From Akkermansia muciniphila (GTDB lineage: Bacteria > Verrucomicrobiota > Verrucomicrobiia > Verrucomicrobiales > Akkermansiaceae), in the NCBI GenBank assembly GCA_945874895.1, contig CAMCIC010000003.1, forward strand, positions 124,001-188,000: a stretch of 64,000 nt of DNA. The letters run 5' to 3'. Position numbers and translations under genes: made by a program. The notes under the pieces are model-generated. The model was not told the DNA's origin. It saw only the letters and a list, made by a program, of their open reading frames with translations, and did not search any database. Positions 1-9,281 of this stretch are shown one piece after another. Every line of letters starts with the position of its first letter. The stretch's first letter is position 1.

Positions 1-29
1 CGGCTTGCAGCCGCGATCCTGCCTTGACT

Positions 30-503
30 TCAACTCGGTGGCAGGAAGTTGATTTTCACCTTGCCGGCTGGTTGTTTCATTTCATCCGAGAGCGTCGGAA
101 CGGCGCTTTTGGTTTCAACGGCTCCTCCGTCCAATGCATGGCGCAGGGCTCCTTCCACAAGTTGACCGCAGTGAATTTTCATCGGGGGTATGGCTCCGAG
201 ATCGCCGCTGAGTTCTTGGGCCGATAGCGCGCGGGCCTGTTCAATGGTCTTGCCTTTCAGAAGTTCAGTGGCCATGGACGCTACGGCGATGGCCGTCTGG
301 CAGCCGAAGCTTTGGAAGGTGGCGCGATCGATGACTTTTTTGCCGTCCTTTTCAGTGAACTTCAACCACATGCGCAACATGTCTCCACAGTCGGGCGAGC
401 CTACCGTGCCCACACTGTCGGCATCGGTCATTTCCCCTTGGTTTTGAGGTTGCCCTAGAGCTTTGCGGACGTTTTCTTCGAAATCACTCACAACGAGATT
501 CAT
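30..503 (-). CDS. IscU/NifU-like Fe-S cluster scaffold protein
   Basis: A 157-residue protein of the IscU/NifU N-terminal family, which assembles Fe-S clusters on three cysteines using sulfur from a cysteine desulfurase. The three ligand motifs are visible: PDCGDM near residue 38 (with the conserved Asp after the Cys), FGCQTAIA near 66, and IHCGQL near 111. The start ATG at 501-503 fits the family N-terminus; a longer reading frame upstream has no family similarity. The variant FGCQTA (not FGCGSA) is closer to NifU-like than to classical IscU proteins. The partner desulfurase is not in the window and may lie left of position 1. Family assignment is firm; the choice between IscU and NifU-like is not. 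Confidence 0.88.
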   Translation of the reverse strand: MNLVVSDFEENVRKALGQPQNQGEMTDADSVGTVGSPDCGDMLRMWLKFTEKDGKKVIDRATFQSFGCQTAIAVASMATELLKGKTIEQARALSAQELSGDLGAIPPMKIHCGQLVEGALRHALDGGAVETKSAVPTLSDEMKQPAGKVKINFLPPS

Positions 504-579
504 AGCGCGTGCTTCAAAAAACGCAAGGCGCGAACATCTTGTGATTTGACCCAGGCAAGGGATTGGCGCAGTATGACGC

Positions 580-2022
580 ATGGATTCCACATCTGCCACC
601 GCGTTCGCGGAAAACATCGTTCCCGCCCGCTTTTCTTTTGTCGAGCCAGTCAGCGAACTGGGTAGACAATTGGTGGCTTTGCTGGATGGCAACAAGGTTT
701 GTGATGTGCAGGAGATCTGCGAGACCCATGCCACTGACAAATGGTATGCGAAAGCCCAACCGGATGTGGTGGTGTTTGCGGAATCGACCGAGGACGTGGC
801 CAAGTTGATGGCATACGCTCATGAGCATCGCATACCCGTCACCACGCGTGGGGCGGGGCATGGATATGTCGGTGGTTGCGTGCCGAATTGTGGTGGCATC
901 GTGCTGTCCCTGATTCGCATGAACCGCATTGTGGAAATCCACCCAGAGGATGGCGTGGCGGTAGTGGAACCGGGAGTCATCACAGCGCATTTGCAGGAAG
1001 CGGCACGGCAGATTGGTTGGGACTATCCGCCTGATCCCGCGTCGCTCAAAGACTGTTCCCTAGGCGGCAACATTGCTACGAATGCCGGCGGCCCACGTTG
1101 TTTGAAATACGGGGTAACGCGAAACTACGTGTTAGGTCTGGAGGTGGTTTTGTCAAACGGGAGGGTCGTGAAATGCGGTGGGCGTGTGCATAAAAACAAA
1201 ACGGGGTTTGATCTGGTCGGGCTGTTTACCGGATCAGAGGGGATGCTGGGTGTAGTGACTCAGGCGACCTTACGCCTCATTCCTAAGCCGCGCGCGCGGG
1301 CCATGCTGGCGGCGATTTTCCCAGAGTTCGAACAAGCAGCGGCCACAGTGCAAGAAATTTTCCGCCAAGGTCATTTGCCATCGGCTTTGGAGATTACCGA
1401 TTCTTTTACATTGGCTGCAGCGAGAAAGCGTCTGGGCGATGAATTGCTGCCACCAGGGCAGGCTCACTTGTTGGTTGAGACCGATGGCTCGCCGGCAGCG
1501 GTGCAAATGGAGATCGATGATTTGAAGCGATTGTTAGAACGCATGGGAGCAACGCACATGGTGCCCGCCATGGACGAAGCATCGTGCGAACATTTCTGGA
1601 AAATTCGTCGCGAGTTTTCCTATTCCCTGCGCGATACAGGGTTGACGAAATTGAACGAAGACATCGTTGTCCCCCGTTCCAAGTTGGTCGAGCTGGTCCG
1701 CTTCGCCCGAACCTTACAGGAGCGCACCGGTATCGCTGTGGCTTGTTTTGGTCATGCTGGAGATGGCAATATTCACACCAACCTCATGGTGGCCGATTAT
1801 CACCTACCGCATAACCGTAAGCTGGGGGACGAGGCTTTGGATCTTCTCTTCACCTGGGTGCTGGAGAATGGCGGCGCGATCACCGGTGAACATGGCATCG
1901 GCCTGGCGAAAAAACCTTGGATCCATCAGGCACTGGGAGAGACATCCCTCTCGCTGCAGCGTGCCTTGAAGCGCGCGACTGATCCACATGGGATTCTGAA
2001 TCCTGGCAAGTGGCTGGATTGA
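580..2022 (+). CDS. FAD-binding oxidase, GlcD-type (glycolate / D-lactate dehydrogenase family)
   Basis: A 480-residue flavoprotein of the FAD_binding_4 plus FAD-oxidase_C type, which oxidises 2-hydroxy acids such as glycolate or D-lactate. The FAD-binding N-terminal half shows TRGAGHGYVGG (residues 89-99) and GGNIATNAGG. The C-terminal half carries the histidine motif GHAGDGNIH and ITGEHGIG, and ends in the typical NPGKW. Length matches GlcD. No glcE or glcF genes lie nearby, so it may act alone as a D-2-hydroxyacid dehydrogenase; the substrate cannot be read from sequence. The ATG at 580 has no clear Shine-Dalgarno. The gene diverges from the Fe-S scaffold gene and converges on ppc, with 27 bases between the stops. 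Confidence 0.9.
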   Translation: MDSTSATAFAENIVPARFSFVEPVSELGRQLVALLDGNKVCDVQEICETHATDKWYAKAQPDVVVFAESTEDVAKLMAYAHEHRIPVTTRGAGHGYVGGCVPNCGGIVLSLIRMNRIVEIHPEDGVAVVEPGVITAHLQEAARQIGWDYPPDPASLKDCSLGGNIATNAGGPRCLKYGVTRNYVLGLEVVLSNGRVVKCGGRVHKNKTGFDLVGLFTGSEGMLGVVTQATLRLIPKPRARAMLAAIFPEFEQAAATVQEIFRQGHLPSALEITDSFTLAAARKRLGDELLPPGQAHLLVETDGSPAAVQMEIDDLKRLLERMGATHMVPAMDEASCEHFWKIRREFSYSLRDTGLTKLNEDIVVPRSKLVELVRFARTLQERTGIAVACFGHAGDGNIHTNLMVADYHLPHNRKLGDEALDLLFTWVLENGGAITGEHGIGLAKKPWIHQALGETSLSLQRALKRATDPHGILNPGKWLD

Positions 2023-2049
2023 AAATGAGAATGAGTCGTTCGCAAGAGA

Positions 2050-4818
2050 TCAGCCTGTAGTGCGGAGGCCCGATGCGATGGCATTGATGGAGAGGAGAAG
2101 TTTCGGTAGGAGTTCCTCGGCTGCTGAGAATCTTTCGTGTGCGAGGTGATCTCGCCAATCGTGCAGTAGTGCCACTTGTTGCTGGTGCAAAACCGCTAGC
2201 GGTTCATCGCGGATGGTCAGGGTTTTGATCATTCTGGGGCGGCGCTCTTCCATGCCGCCATCGAAGAGCGCGGCGAGTTGCGTTGCAGTGCGTTCAAATT
2301 CGGCAGCGATCAGATCCATGAAAGTCTGCCGCAGCTCGGCATCGTTGACGAGTGATGCATAGGACTCCATGATGGTGCGGTTCGCTGAGTGGAGATTGGT
2401 CTCGACGTTGGTAAAAAGATAGGCGACGAAAGGAGTGTGGTGAAGAGCTTCTTTCAGTGCGGCGAATTGTTGAGGTTCTTTGTTCTGGAGCTCTGTCAAT
2501 GCCGAGCCCACGCCGAACCAACCGGGTAGGTAGAAACGGGCCTGTGTCCAGGAGAACACCCAAGGGATGGCGCGCAGATCGGCGATGCTGTGACCTTTTT
2601 TTCCGGTGCGCCGCGCAGGGCGTGAGCCGATGCGCGCGTTTTCCAATGCATCGATCGGCGTGACCTGACGGTAGAAATCAATGAATCCGGGTTTGCGCAA
2701 GAAATCCTGATACGCACTTGTACTCGTCTGCGCCAAGTGACTGAGGATCGCTGCGAGGTCATCGTCTTGTTGTGGCGCGGGAGTGTGACGATGACGTGCC
2801 GTGGTGATAGCGGCACCGGCAAGCAGGAGTTCTAAATTGTAGGTGGCATTGGCAAGGTTGGCGTATTTTTGTGCGATGGTCTCGCCTTGTTCCGTCATGC
2901 GGAAACCGCCTGTCATCGATCCGTGGGGTAGCGATGCCATGAACCAATGTGTGGGGCCGGCCCCGCGAGAAATGGTACCGCCCCGTCCGTGGAAGTAGGT
3001 GAAGTGAAGGCCATGTTGTCGTGCGGTGGTGGTGAGACGGGTTTCTGCTCGATGCAAGGCCCACTGTGCGGCAAGAATGCCGCAGTCCTTGTTGGAGTCG
3101 GAGTATCCTAACATGATCTGCTGGGCAGCTTGTTTGTCAGGATGGCGGAATCTGATGGATCGCGTGACGATCGGCATGGTCAGATACTTTTCCATGATTG
3201 CGGGTGCGTGGTCGAGGTCGTCCATTGTTTCGAACAAGGGCACGATTTCCAACGGGCACCACATGCCTTCAGCGCTCAGGTTCATCAAGCCTGCCTCGCG
3301 TGCAAGAACGTATACGCCTAACAAATCGCTGACTTGCCGGGTCATGGAGACAATCAGAGCTCCGACTCCCGACGGACCGAATTGCTTGCGGTGATGGGCC
3401 AGCACACGGTAGGCACGCAGCACGAGGTCTGCTTGCTCACCCACACTGACGCTGTCATGGAGAAATGGTCTTGCTGATTCCAACTCCGCGCTGAGAAACG
3501 ATACTCGTTTGTTTTCTTCCCATTGCGCGTAGTTTTCTCCATCAGCAATGCCGGCCGCATGAAGAAGTTGGGCTAGGGCTTGATCATGGAACTCCGAATT
3601 CTGGCGCACATCAAGAGTGGCCAGGTGGAAACCGAAGATTTGCAACTTGTGGCGCAGCGGGCGAATGTGTTGCTCAACAATCAGATGACAACCGCAGACA
3701 CTGATTGTATCAGCTAGAAGTTGTAGATCGGCATCCACTTGAGATGGTTCACGATAAAGAATCAACTCACCATCGAGTTCGACCGACTCTCGGATGGCGG
3801 TCATCATCAGTGCGGTCAGTTGACGCCAGGGTTCTTCGCCGTAGCGTTCGAAAATTTCCGCCGTAAATTCCTCAGGGACTTGTTGGGTGAGTTCTTGGAT
3901 CCGCGCAGTGAGGGATGCGGGACTATCATTCAGATGTTCCGAGAGAGTTAGATTGTTGCACAGATCGGCAAGTTCATGTTGAAGGAACTGAAAGGCTCCG
4001 CGCCGCAGCATTTCGAGTGTTTTCTCCGTGACTTCGGGGGTGACAAGTGGATGGCCGTCGCGATCGCCTCCGATCCACGTGCCAAAGCTCAGCTGCGGCA
4101 CATTGCCGGCGGCGCGCAGCATTTCCAGTGGGAAGCCCGCATCGCGCCATGCTTCCGTGAAATGGAGATCCAGCCGATCAAGCGCAGCCGGAAACAAATC
4201 GCGGAGATAGTGGATAGCATCGCGGAGTTCACGGAAAATGTCAGGTCGCGTTAGGTGAATTTCCCCGGTGCGCCACAAGGTTTGCAGAGCAGTGACGATG
4301 CGATCACGGATACGACGTTTTTCACGATTGGTAAATTTTGGAAATTCATAACGCACCAATTCGTCATAGAGCGCACGGTGACGCTCACGGACCGAGGCTC
4401 GTTTCGCCTCGGTGGGGTGGGCGGTAAGAACGGGCTGAACGTCCACATCAGCCAGCACGCGGAGGATTTCCTCGGGCTTGAGGCCTATGGATTGCATATC
4501 GCGAAGCGCTTGGGGCCAGAGTCCGCGAATGGAAGTCGCTCCTAATTCTTTTTCGCGCTCGCGCCGGATCGCGGCCGCGACACGTTCCTCGACCATATTG
4601 AGCAACTGAAAACCGATCGAATAAAGTTGTTGAATGCCCTCGGGAGCAGCGGATTGGGGTGCGGGTTGTCCTGACCAAGGGAGGTAAGGCAAAAGTTCTT
4701 GTTCACCCAATTGCTCAAGAGCTTCTCCGAGGCAACTGATGAGAAAACTCAATGTGTCATCGATGAGTTCGAATCCTTCCAGGCGAAGACGTTGGCGGGC
4801 GATGGGATCGTGGGGCAC
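2050..4818 (-). CDS. ppc: Phosphoenolpyruvate carboxylase
   Basis: A 922-residue PEP carboxylase, which fixes bicarbonate onto PEP to give oxaloacetate and replenish the TCA cycle. Diagnostic motifs appear in order: LTAHPTEAKR with catalytic His134, TWIGGDRDGHP, the LGYSDSNKD block, FHGRGGTISRG in the second catalytic loop, TGGFRMTEQGE, and ARIGSRPARR followed by LRAIPWVFSWTQ. The C-terminus ends in TTG, matching the family's conserved ...TG tail near the active site. Length is normal for bacterial Ppc. It appears to be a single-gene unit running toward the GlcD-type gene. The allosteric type was not determined. Confidence 0.97.
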   Translation of the reverse strand: MPHDPIARQRLRLEGFELIDDTLSFLISCLGEALEQLGEQELLPYLPWSGQPAPQSAAPEGIQQLYSIGFQLLNMVEERVAAAIRREREKELGATSIRGLWPQALRDMQSIGLKPEEILRVLADVDVQPVLTAHPTEAKRASVRERHRALYDELVRYEFPKFTNREKRRIRDRIVTALQTLWRTGEIHLTRPDIFRELRDAIHYLRDLFPAALDRLDLHFTEAWRDAGFPLEMLRAAGNVPQLSFGTWIGGDRDGHPLVTPEVTEKTLEMLRRGAFQFLQHELADLCNNLTLSEHLNDSPASLTARIQELTQQVPEEFTAEIFERYGEEPWRQLTALMMTAIRESVELDGELILYREPSQVDADLQLLADTISVCGCHLIVEQHIRPLRHKLQIFGFHLATLDVRQNSEFHDQALAQLLHAAGIADGENYAQWEENKRVSFLSAELESARPFLHDSVSVGEQADLVLRAYRVLAHHRKQFGPSGVGALIVSMTRQVSDLLGVYVLAREAGLMNLSAEGMWCPLEIVPLFETMDDLDHAPAIMEKYLTMPIVTRSIRFRHPDKQAAQQIMLGYSDSNKDCGILAAQWALHRAETRLTTTARQHGLHFTYFHGRGGTISRGAGPTHWFMASLPHGSMTGGFRMTEQGETIAQKYANLANATYNLELLLAGAAITTARHRHTPAPQQDDDLAAILSHLAQTSTSAYQDFLRKPGFIDFYRQVTPIDALENARIGSRPARRTGKKGHSIADLRAIPWVFSWTQARFYLPGWFGVGSALTELQNKEPQQFAALKEALHHTPFVAYLFTNVETNLHSANRTIMESYASLVNDAELRQTFMDLIAAEFERTATQLAALFDGGMEERRPRMIKTLTIRDEPLAVLHQQQVALLHDWRDHLAHERFSAAEELLPKLLLSINAIASGLRTTG

Positions 4819-4906
4819 GGTGCGATGGGATGTGTGTGAGGTCCGGTAAGCAAAAAACGTGCCGAAGTCAAGGGACTTGCCCCTTGCGAAAGCTCGGCTG
4901 ATCCTC

Positions 4907-5053
4907 CTAGCGCCCGGGAACCGAGAGGGTAGGTGCGGCGGAGTCTTTTCTTGAAAATTCCGACTTGGCGCTCAGATGCCAAATCCCCACTGCCGTGGCG
5001 ATCACGCTGAAAAGTATCAGCAAGCCGATGATCACCAGTATGTTCGATTTCAT
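4907..5053 (-). CDS. Small single-pass membrane protein candidate (48 aa)
   Basis: A short reading frame of 48 codons starting 11 bases after the nadB stop on the same strand. Residues 5-25 form one hydrophobic stretch (ILVIIGLLILFSV and onward) after a short MKSN head. A polar, basic tail follows (SAKSEFSRKD). This layout fits a small type-I or tail-in membrane peptide co-transcribed with nadB. No family is recognised. No Shine-Dalgarno is visible, as for most genes here. It could be a chance frame; the clean membrane segment and its operon position are the only support. Confidence 0.42.
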   Translation of the reverse strand: MKSNILVIIGLLILFSVIATAVGIWHLSAKSEFSRKDSAAPTLSVPGR

Positions 5054-5064
5054 GGCAAACAGAT

Positions 5065-6675
5065 TTAGAATTTTCTGATGCGTGTGTCTTGCGCCAGATT
5101 CGGTTTGGTTTTAGGGTGATCGGTGGTGTAGTGAAGCCCACGTGACTCCTTGCGCTTCACCGCGCAGTCCACAATCATGGATGCCACCGAAACGAGATTG
5201 CGTAACTCGAGAATGTCAGCATTGACGCGATGCCCCCAGTAAAATTCCCGAACTTCTTTTTTCAAATTGCGCAAACGGGTTGCGGCACGACGAAGCCGGT
5301 TGTCGGTCCGAACGATGGAAACATAATCCCACATCAAGCGGCGAATCTCATCCCAGTTGTGATAAATCACCACCAATTCGTCAGGCGCCGCTGTATCCCC
5401 GTGCTCCCAAGTGGGAATGACAAAATCCTCGGACTCACGATGCGGATGCAGATGTGCTAGCATTTCATCGAGAGCACGGCGAGCCGTGACATTGCCCTCT
5501 AACAGGGAGTTCGATGCCAAGCGGTTGGCTCCATGAAGTCCGGTGCAAGCGACTTCTCCTATCGCATATAAGCCTCGCAGGGTGGTCTTGCCATTGATGT
5601 CCGTGACAACACCTCCACATTGGTAATGTGCGGCAGGCACGACGGGGATGGGCTCTTTTTCGCAGTCGAGTCCATAGCGAAGCAGTGTCTCGTAGATGAA
5701 AGGAAAACGCTCCTTCATGAAGCCTTCGGCCTTGTGTCTGACATCAAGATAAACGCAGGGTGCACCTGTGCGTTTGATTTCGTGGTCGATGGCCCGGGCG
5801 ACAATGTCACGTGGAGCCAGTGAGCCACGTGGATCGTGTTTAAGGATGAAATCCTCTCCCTTCTGATTGATCAAAACCGCTCCCTCGCCGCGCAGTGCCT
5901 CGGTGACAAGAAAAGACCTAGCTTCCGCCCCACTGGCCGCTGGGTTGTACCAGCAAGTGGGATGAAACTGAATGAACTCCATGTTCGCGATCGAAGCGCC
6001 GGCACGCCATGCCATGGCAACACCGTCTCCCGTTGCGGAGTCGGGATTGGTGGTATAAAGATATACCTTGCCGCAACCACCAGTTGCGAGGATCACTCGA
6101 TCCGATCGGAAAATTTCCACTTCTCCGGTGACGCGATTCAATACGTAAGCTCCTAGTACACGATCATCCGTGACCATGCCAAGTTTGCCCGTGGTGATCA
6201 GATCGATCGCGAAATGGTTCTCCAGCAGTGTTAGGTTCGGAGTATTGCGGGCAGTGGTGACGAGGGCATCGGCAATTTCCCGACCGGTCGTATCACGGGC
6301 ATGCAGAATTCTTCGCTTCGAGTGTCCACCTTCTTTGCCCAAAGAGTATTTGCCGTCTTGGGCATCGAAATCGACTCCGTAATGCACGAGGTCATCGATC
6401 GTGCGACTTCCTTCCTCGATGATCGTACGCACGACAGATTCGTGACAAAGTCCAGCCCCTGCATCGAGCGTATCGGCAATGTGCAATTCGCAGGAGTCTC
6501 CCGGATCGCGCAGGGAATCTGGCAATACAGCAGCAATGCCGCCTTGGGCCCACGCCGTATTGGAATCGAGCAGTTGACCCTTGCTCAGGCAGATCACATG
6601 CCCATGGCGAGCAGCACGTATGGCCATGGAGAGTCCAGCAATCCCAGTGCCGATGATCAGGAAATCCGCAGTCAC
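5065..6675 (-). CDS. nadB: L-aspartate oxidase (quinolinate/NAD synthesis)
   Basis: A 536-residue FAD enzyme that oxidises L-aspartate to iminoaspartate, the first step of de novo NAD synthesis. The N-terminal dinucleotide motif is IIGTGIAGLSMA, followed by SNTAWAQGGIA. The family block HGANRLASNSLLEG lies near residue 370, and the helical C-terminal domain of the succinate dehydrogenase/NadB family is complete. nadA and nadC are not in the window. The gene follows the HPr gene with 12 bases between them, so both are probably on one transcript. Length is typical of NadB (about 530-540 residues). Confidence 0.95.
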   Translation of the reverse strand: MTADFLIIGTGIAGLSMAIRAARHGHVICLSKGQLLDSNTAWAQGGIAAVLPDSLRDPGDSCELHIADTLDAGAGLCHESVVRTIIEEGSRTIDDLVHYGVDFDAQDGKYSLGKEGGHSKRRILHARDTTGREIADALVTTARNTPNLTLLENHFAIDLITTGKLGMVTDDRVLGAYVLNRVTGEVEIFRSDRVILATGGCGKVYLYTTNPDSATGDGVAMAWRAGASIANMEFIQFHPTCWYNPAASGAEARSFLVTEALRGEGAVLINQKGEDFILKHDPRGSLAPRDIVARAIDHEIKRTGAPCVYLDVRHKAEGFMKERFPFIYETLLRYGLDCEKEPIPVVPAAHYQCGGVVTDINGKTTLRGLYAIGEVACTGLHGANRLASNSLLEGNVTARRALDEMLAHLHPHRESEDFVIPTWEHGDTAAPDELVVIYHNWDEIRRLMWDYVSIVRTDNRLRRAATRLRNLKKEVREFYWGHRVNADILELRNLVSVASMIVDCAVKRKESRGLHYTTDHPKTKPNLAQDTRIRKF

Positions 6676-6687
6676 GAGCGCCTAAGG

Positions 6688-6957
6688 TCAATCCTCTTCG
6701 AACTTCCGATCGATCAGTTCCGAGAGAGCGCTCATTGCTGATTCTTCGTCAGCGCCATCGGTGGTTACTGTAATGACGGAGCCGTGCCCGGCAGCCAACA
6801 TCATCAAACCCATGATGCTTTTGCCCTCAACTTCCTCGCCGTCTTTTTCGACGCGTACGTCGCAAGAGAAACGATTCGCTATTTTCACAAACTGCGCTGC
6901 GGGGCGGGCGTGGATGCCGAGTTTGTTCTGAATGGTGAGTTCGCGGGTGATGGCCAT
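6688..6957 (-). CDS. ptsH: HPr-family phosphocarrier protein
   Basis: An 89-residue HPr protein, the phosphoryl carrier between enzyme I and PTS EIIA or EIIA-like regulators. The active-site histidine is His16 in GIHARPAAQ, and the regulatory serine is Ser47 in GKSIMGLM, both at canonical spacing. The ATG at 6955-6957 gives the standard HPr N-terminus; an upstream in-frame ATG would add eight unsupported residues. Because Ser47 is kept, control by an HPr kinase is possible. No EI, EII or hprK gene lies within the window, so the role (sugar uptake or regulation only) is open. It precedes nadB by 12 bases. Confidence 0.93.
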   Translation of the reverse strand: MAITRELTIQNKLGIHARPAAQFVKIANRFSCDVRVEKDGEEVEGKSIMGLMMLAAGHGSVITVTTDGADEESAMSALSELIDRKFEED

Positions 6958-7129
6958 GTGCGTGGAATCAGTAAAAAACATTTCCCGACCGATGGAAAGC
7001 GAAAAATTTCAAGGCAACAGGGGCTCATGAGACCATCGCATCGTCCAGCGATTTTCCTCTTTTGTCATACAATTAGAGATTTCCTCGATTTTTTCTTAAG
7101 ATTTCCGCGTGCGCAGCGTTATGTAAGGC

Positions 7130-7918
7130 ATGCGAATGGGTTTATTTCTGTCACTTGCCATGATCCTTGTGGGGACTCTTGCGGCGGAATCTCGAAAGTG
7201 GAGAAACAAAGATGGTTCGAAGTTCATTCAAGCAGACTACGTGAGTCACAACCAGTTTACTGTTACCATCAAACGCTCGGATGGCAAAGTGGTGACCATG
7301 AACCGCGGGGATTTGCATCCAGATGACAGTGATTTTTTAACCAAGCTACCACCGGCTACCGTTGCCGTTACGGGTCGCAAACGTCCGTCTCAAGCGGGTG
7401 AAATGGAGCCTGCCATGGAAGATAGCGCCGTCTTTGGGACACTGAAGTTAGGAGATTCTCGCACAGAAGTGACAGCAAAGCTCAAAGCCAGCAAGAACCT
7501 TGAAATCACTGTGGATGAAATGTATCTGGGCAGGGTCGGATTGAACGGATCTTATCGCACCAAACAAACAATCGGAGGACTGAAATGCCTACTTTTCTTC
7601 GATTGGGATGCTGACGGAAATCTCAAAGAGTTGATCTTACAAACTCAGCCGCAACAAGTTTCTTCCTATGACGGTTTATTGAAAGACACCTGGGCTGAGC
7701 TCAGCAAACTCATGACCACTCTTCACGGCAAACCATTACAAAACGCCCTGTATCCTGCCTCTGGAATGCTGCAAAACGACACCTCACTCAGCACTCATTT
7801 GTGGCGCTTGGCAGGTGGTGGTAGCGCTTTGCTAGGGACTTCGAAGTCGGTGGAGGGATACATGGTCAGCGTCCGTTTCACTTCCGAATCGATTCAGCCG
7901 ATCCGGGCGGAAAAGTGA
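7130..7918 (+). CDS. Secreted protein with N-terminal SHD1-like domain
   Basis: A 262-residue exported protein. Residues 1-20 form a signal peptide (MRMGLFLSLAMILVGTLAAES, likely cut after LAA). Residues 21-70 resemble the SHD1 (SLA1 homology 1) domain common in Planctomycetes and Verrucomicrobia: RKWRNKDGSKF, then a V..N..T..IKRSDGK strand pattern and a closing DLHPDDSDFL. The remaining part (about 100-262) is of unknown family and contains no catalytic motif I recognise. A similar SHD1-like module ends the lipoprotein at 33356-34291. The gene is divergent from the ptsH-nadB unit. Function unknown. Confidence 0.75.
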   Translation: MRMGLFLSLAMILVGTLAAESRKWRNKDGSKFIQADYVSHNQFTVTIKRSDGKVVTMNRGDLHPDDSDFLTKLPPATVAVTGRKRPSQAGEMEPAMEDSAVFGTLKLGDSRTEVTAKLKASKNLEITVDEMYLGRVGLNGSYRTKQTIGGLKCLLFFDWDADGNLKELILQTQPQQVSSYDGLLKDTWAELSKLMTTLHGKPLQNALYPASGMLQNDTSLSTHLWRLAGGGSALLGTSKSVEGYMVSVRFTSESIQPIRAEK

Positions 7919-8122
7919 CAACTGTTCGCCGCAGTCGCAAACGTGCCATGGCAGAGAAACCATCTTGCCATCTGCAAGCATTCGTTGCAGCTGAGCTCCG
8001 AATCGGTCATCAGTCCGTTGCAAAACTACAACACAAAAATGTTCGGAATGCTCATCAGGCGGACGACCGAGCTTGACAGAACCCCAAATGCTACGAAGAC
8101 TCTTTTCACCTACAAACTCCCT

Positions 8123-8668
8123 ATGCACGAAGAAATTACACTTTCCCGCGATGTCGACGCAATCCAGATTCCTAGCGGCGATAGTCTGACCTTACCCATC
8201 GGCACGGTAGTTTACATCACGCAGCGTCTGGGTGGCACCTACACGGTTGCTACCTCGTCTGGTTTGGCCCGCATATCTTCGAAAGATTCTGATGCCTTGG
8301 GCATCAATCCCGAGGCGGAACAGAAAAAGATCGAGGAAATCGAACGATTGAAGGACGCTCCGCTGGAAGAGCAGGTCTGGGCTCAGTTGAAAGGAGTATA
8401 CGATCCAGAAATTCCCGTAGATATCGTGAATCTTGGTCTGGTTTACGACTGCGCACTCGAAAAACAGGATGACAAAACGGTTGCACTGGTAAAAATGACT
8501 TTGACGGCACCCGGGTGCGGGATGGGACCAGTGATTGCGGCCGACGCGCAAGCTCGCATCATGTCACTGCCGCAAATCGACGATGCCAAAGTGGAACTGG
8601 TGTGGGATCCGGCATGGAATCAGGATATGATTTCGGAAGAAGGCCGTATGATTCTCGGCATGGTTTAA
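8123..8668 (+). CDS. sufT: SufT-like Fe-S cluster assembly factor (MIP18/DUF59 family)
   Basis: A 181-residue protein of the SufT family, which helps mature or repair Fe-S proteins. The N-terminal part (about residues 5-50: LSRDVDAIQIPSG, PIGTVVYITQRLGG) is the SufT-specific extension. The C-terminal part is the MIP18/PaaD-like domain with VYDPEIPVDIVNLGLVYD and TAPGCGMG, whose Cys is the conserved reactive residue, and it ends in the usual WDPAWNQDMISEEGR. The ATG at 8123 matches the family start; the frame continues upstream but the extra residues are unlike SufT. It lies within 8 kb of an IscU/NifU-like gene but not in one operon. Confidence 0.88.
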   Translation: MHEEITLSRDVDAIQIPSGDSLTLPIGTVVYITQRLGGTYTVATSSGLARISSKDSDALGINPEAEQKKIEEIERLKDAPLEEQVWAQLKGVYDPEIPVDIVNLGLVYDCALEKQDDKTVALVKMTLTAPGCGMGPVIAADAQARIMSLPQIDDAKVELVWDPAWNQDMISEEGRMILGMV

Positions 8669-8681
8669 TCAAATCCAGATC

Positions 8682-9278
8682 ATGATCCCTCGTGTTTTTT
8701 GCCTGATTTTCACATCCGTTTTGTTGTCGCATTGTGCGGATCAATCGGAAGTGGAATCCATGGCTGCCACCGAGGCATCCAAGCCTCGCACCATGAATGA
8801 GCGTTTCAACAATCGGAGCAAGGAAGGATACTATCAGGACGGCGAGGGCAATTGGAAAACCAACAACAACAAGCGCAGTTCTTTTGAATCAGTGGGGCGC
8901 GCGAGCATGGCTCAACAGCAATACAAGGGGAAATCCTATGAGGCGAATCGCGTGGAGAAATCGGCATGGTGGGGGAATCAGCGTTATGAGGCATCGCGAT
9001 TCGCCGGCAACACTTCCGCTGATCAATACAAAACCGCTGCCAAAGGGGTTAGGGAAGATGCGACCGAATCGGGTCAAAAGTCGATTTTTTCGCGAAAGTC
9101 CATGAAGACGCAAACCCTGGACACTCAGACGGCTCGCGAGAACTCACAAGCTCGTGTTTTGGATGGCAGTCCTTCCGCCCGCGAAACCCAGCAACGCTAC
9201 GATGAACCCACCATCATTGACTGGAAAGAGCAACGCAGTCTTGACATCAAGGATACCAAGTCTTGGCTAAAAAAATGA
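8682..9278 (+). CDS. Hypothetical lipoprotein
   Basis: A 198-residue predicted lipoprotein with a signal peptide and lipobox LLSHC (Cys18). The mature part is very polar and rich in Gln, Asn, Lys and Ser, with blocks such as EGYYQDGEGNWKTNNNKRSS and repeated short WW/NQRYEASRF stretches. No globular domain or catalytic motif is recognised, and the composition suggests a partly disordered envelope protein. It starts 13 bases after sufT and may be co-transcribed. Its stop lies 3 bases from the stop of the convergent gene at 9282. Confidence 0.7.
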   Translation: MIPRVFCLIFTSVLLSHCADQSEVESMAATEASKPRTMNERFNNRSKEGYYQDGEGNWKTNNNKRSSFESVGRASMAQQQYKGKSYEANRVEKSAWWGNQRYEASRFAGNTSADQYKTAAKGVREDATESGQKSIFSRKSMKTQTLDTQTARENSQARVLDGSPSARETQQRYDEPTIIDWKEQRSLDIKDTKSWLKK

Positions 9279-9281
9279 TCC

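Noticed and set aside
8073-8101. TTGACA hexamer upstream of sufT as a promoter
   Set aside because: The -35 match is perfect but the -10 at normal spacing (AAGACT) is poor.
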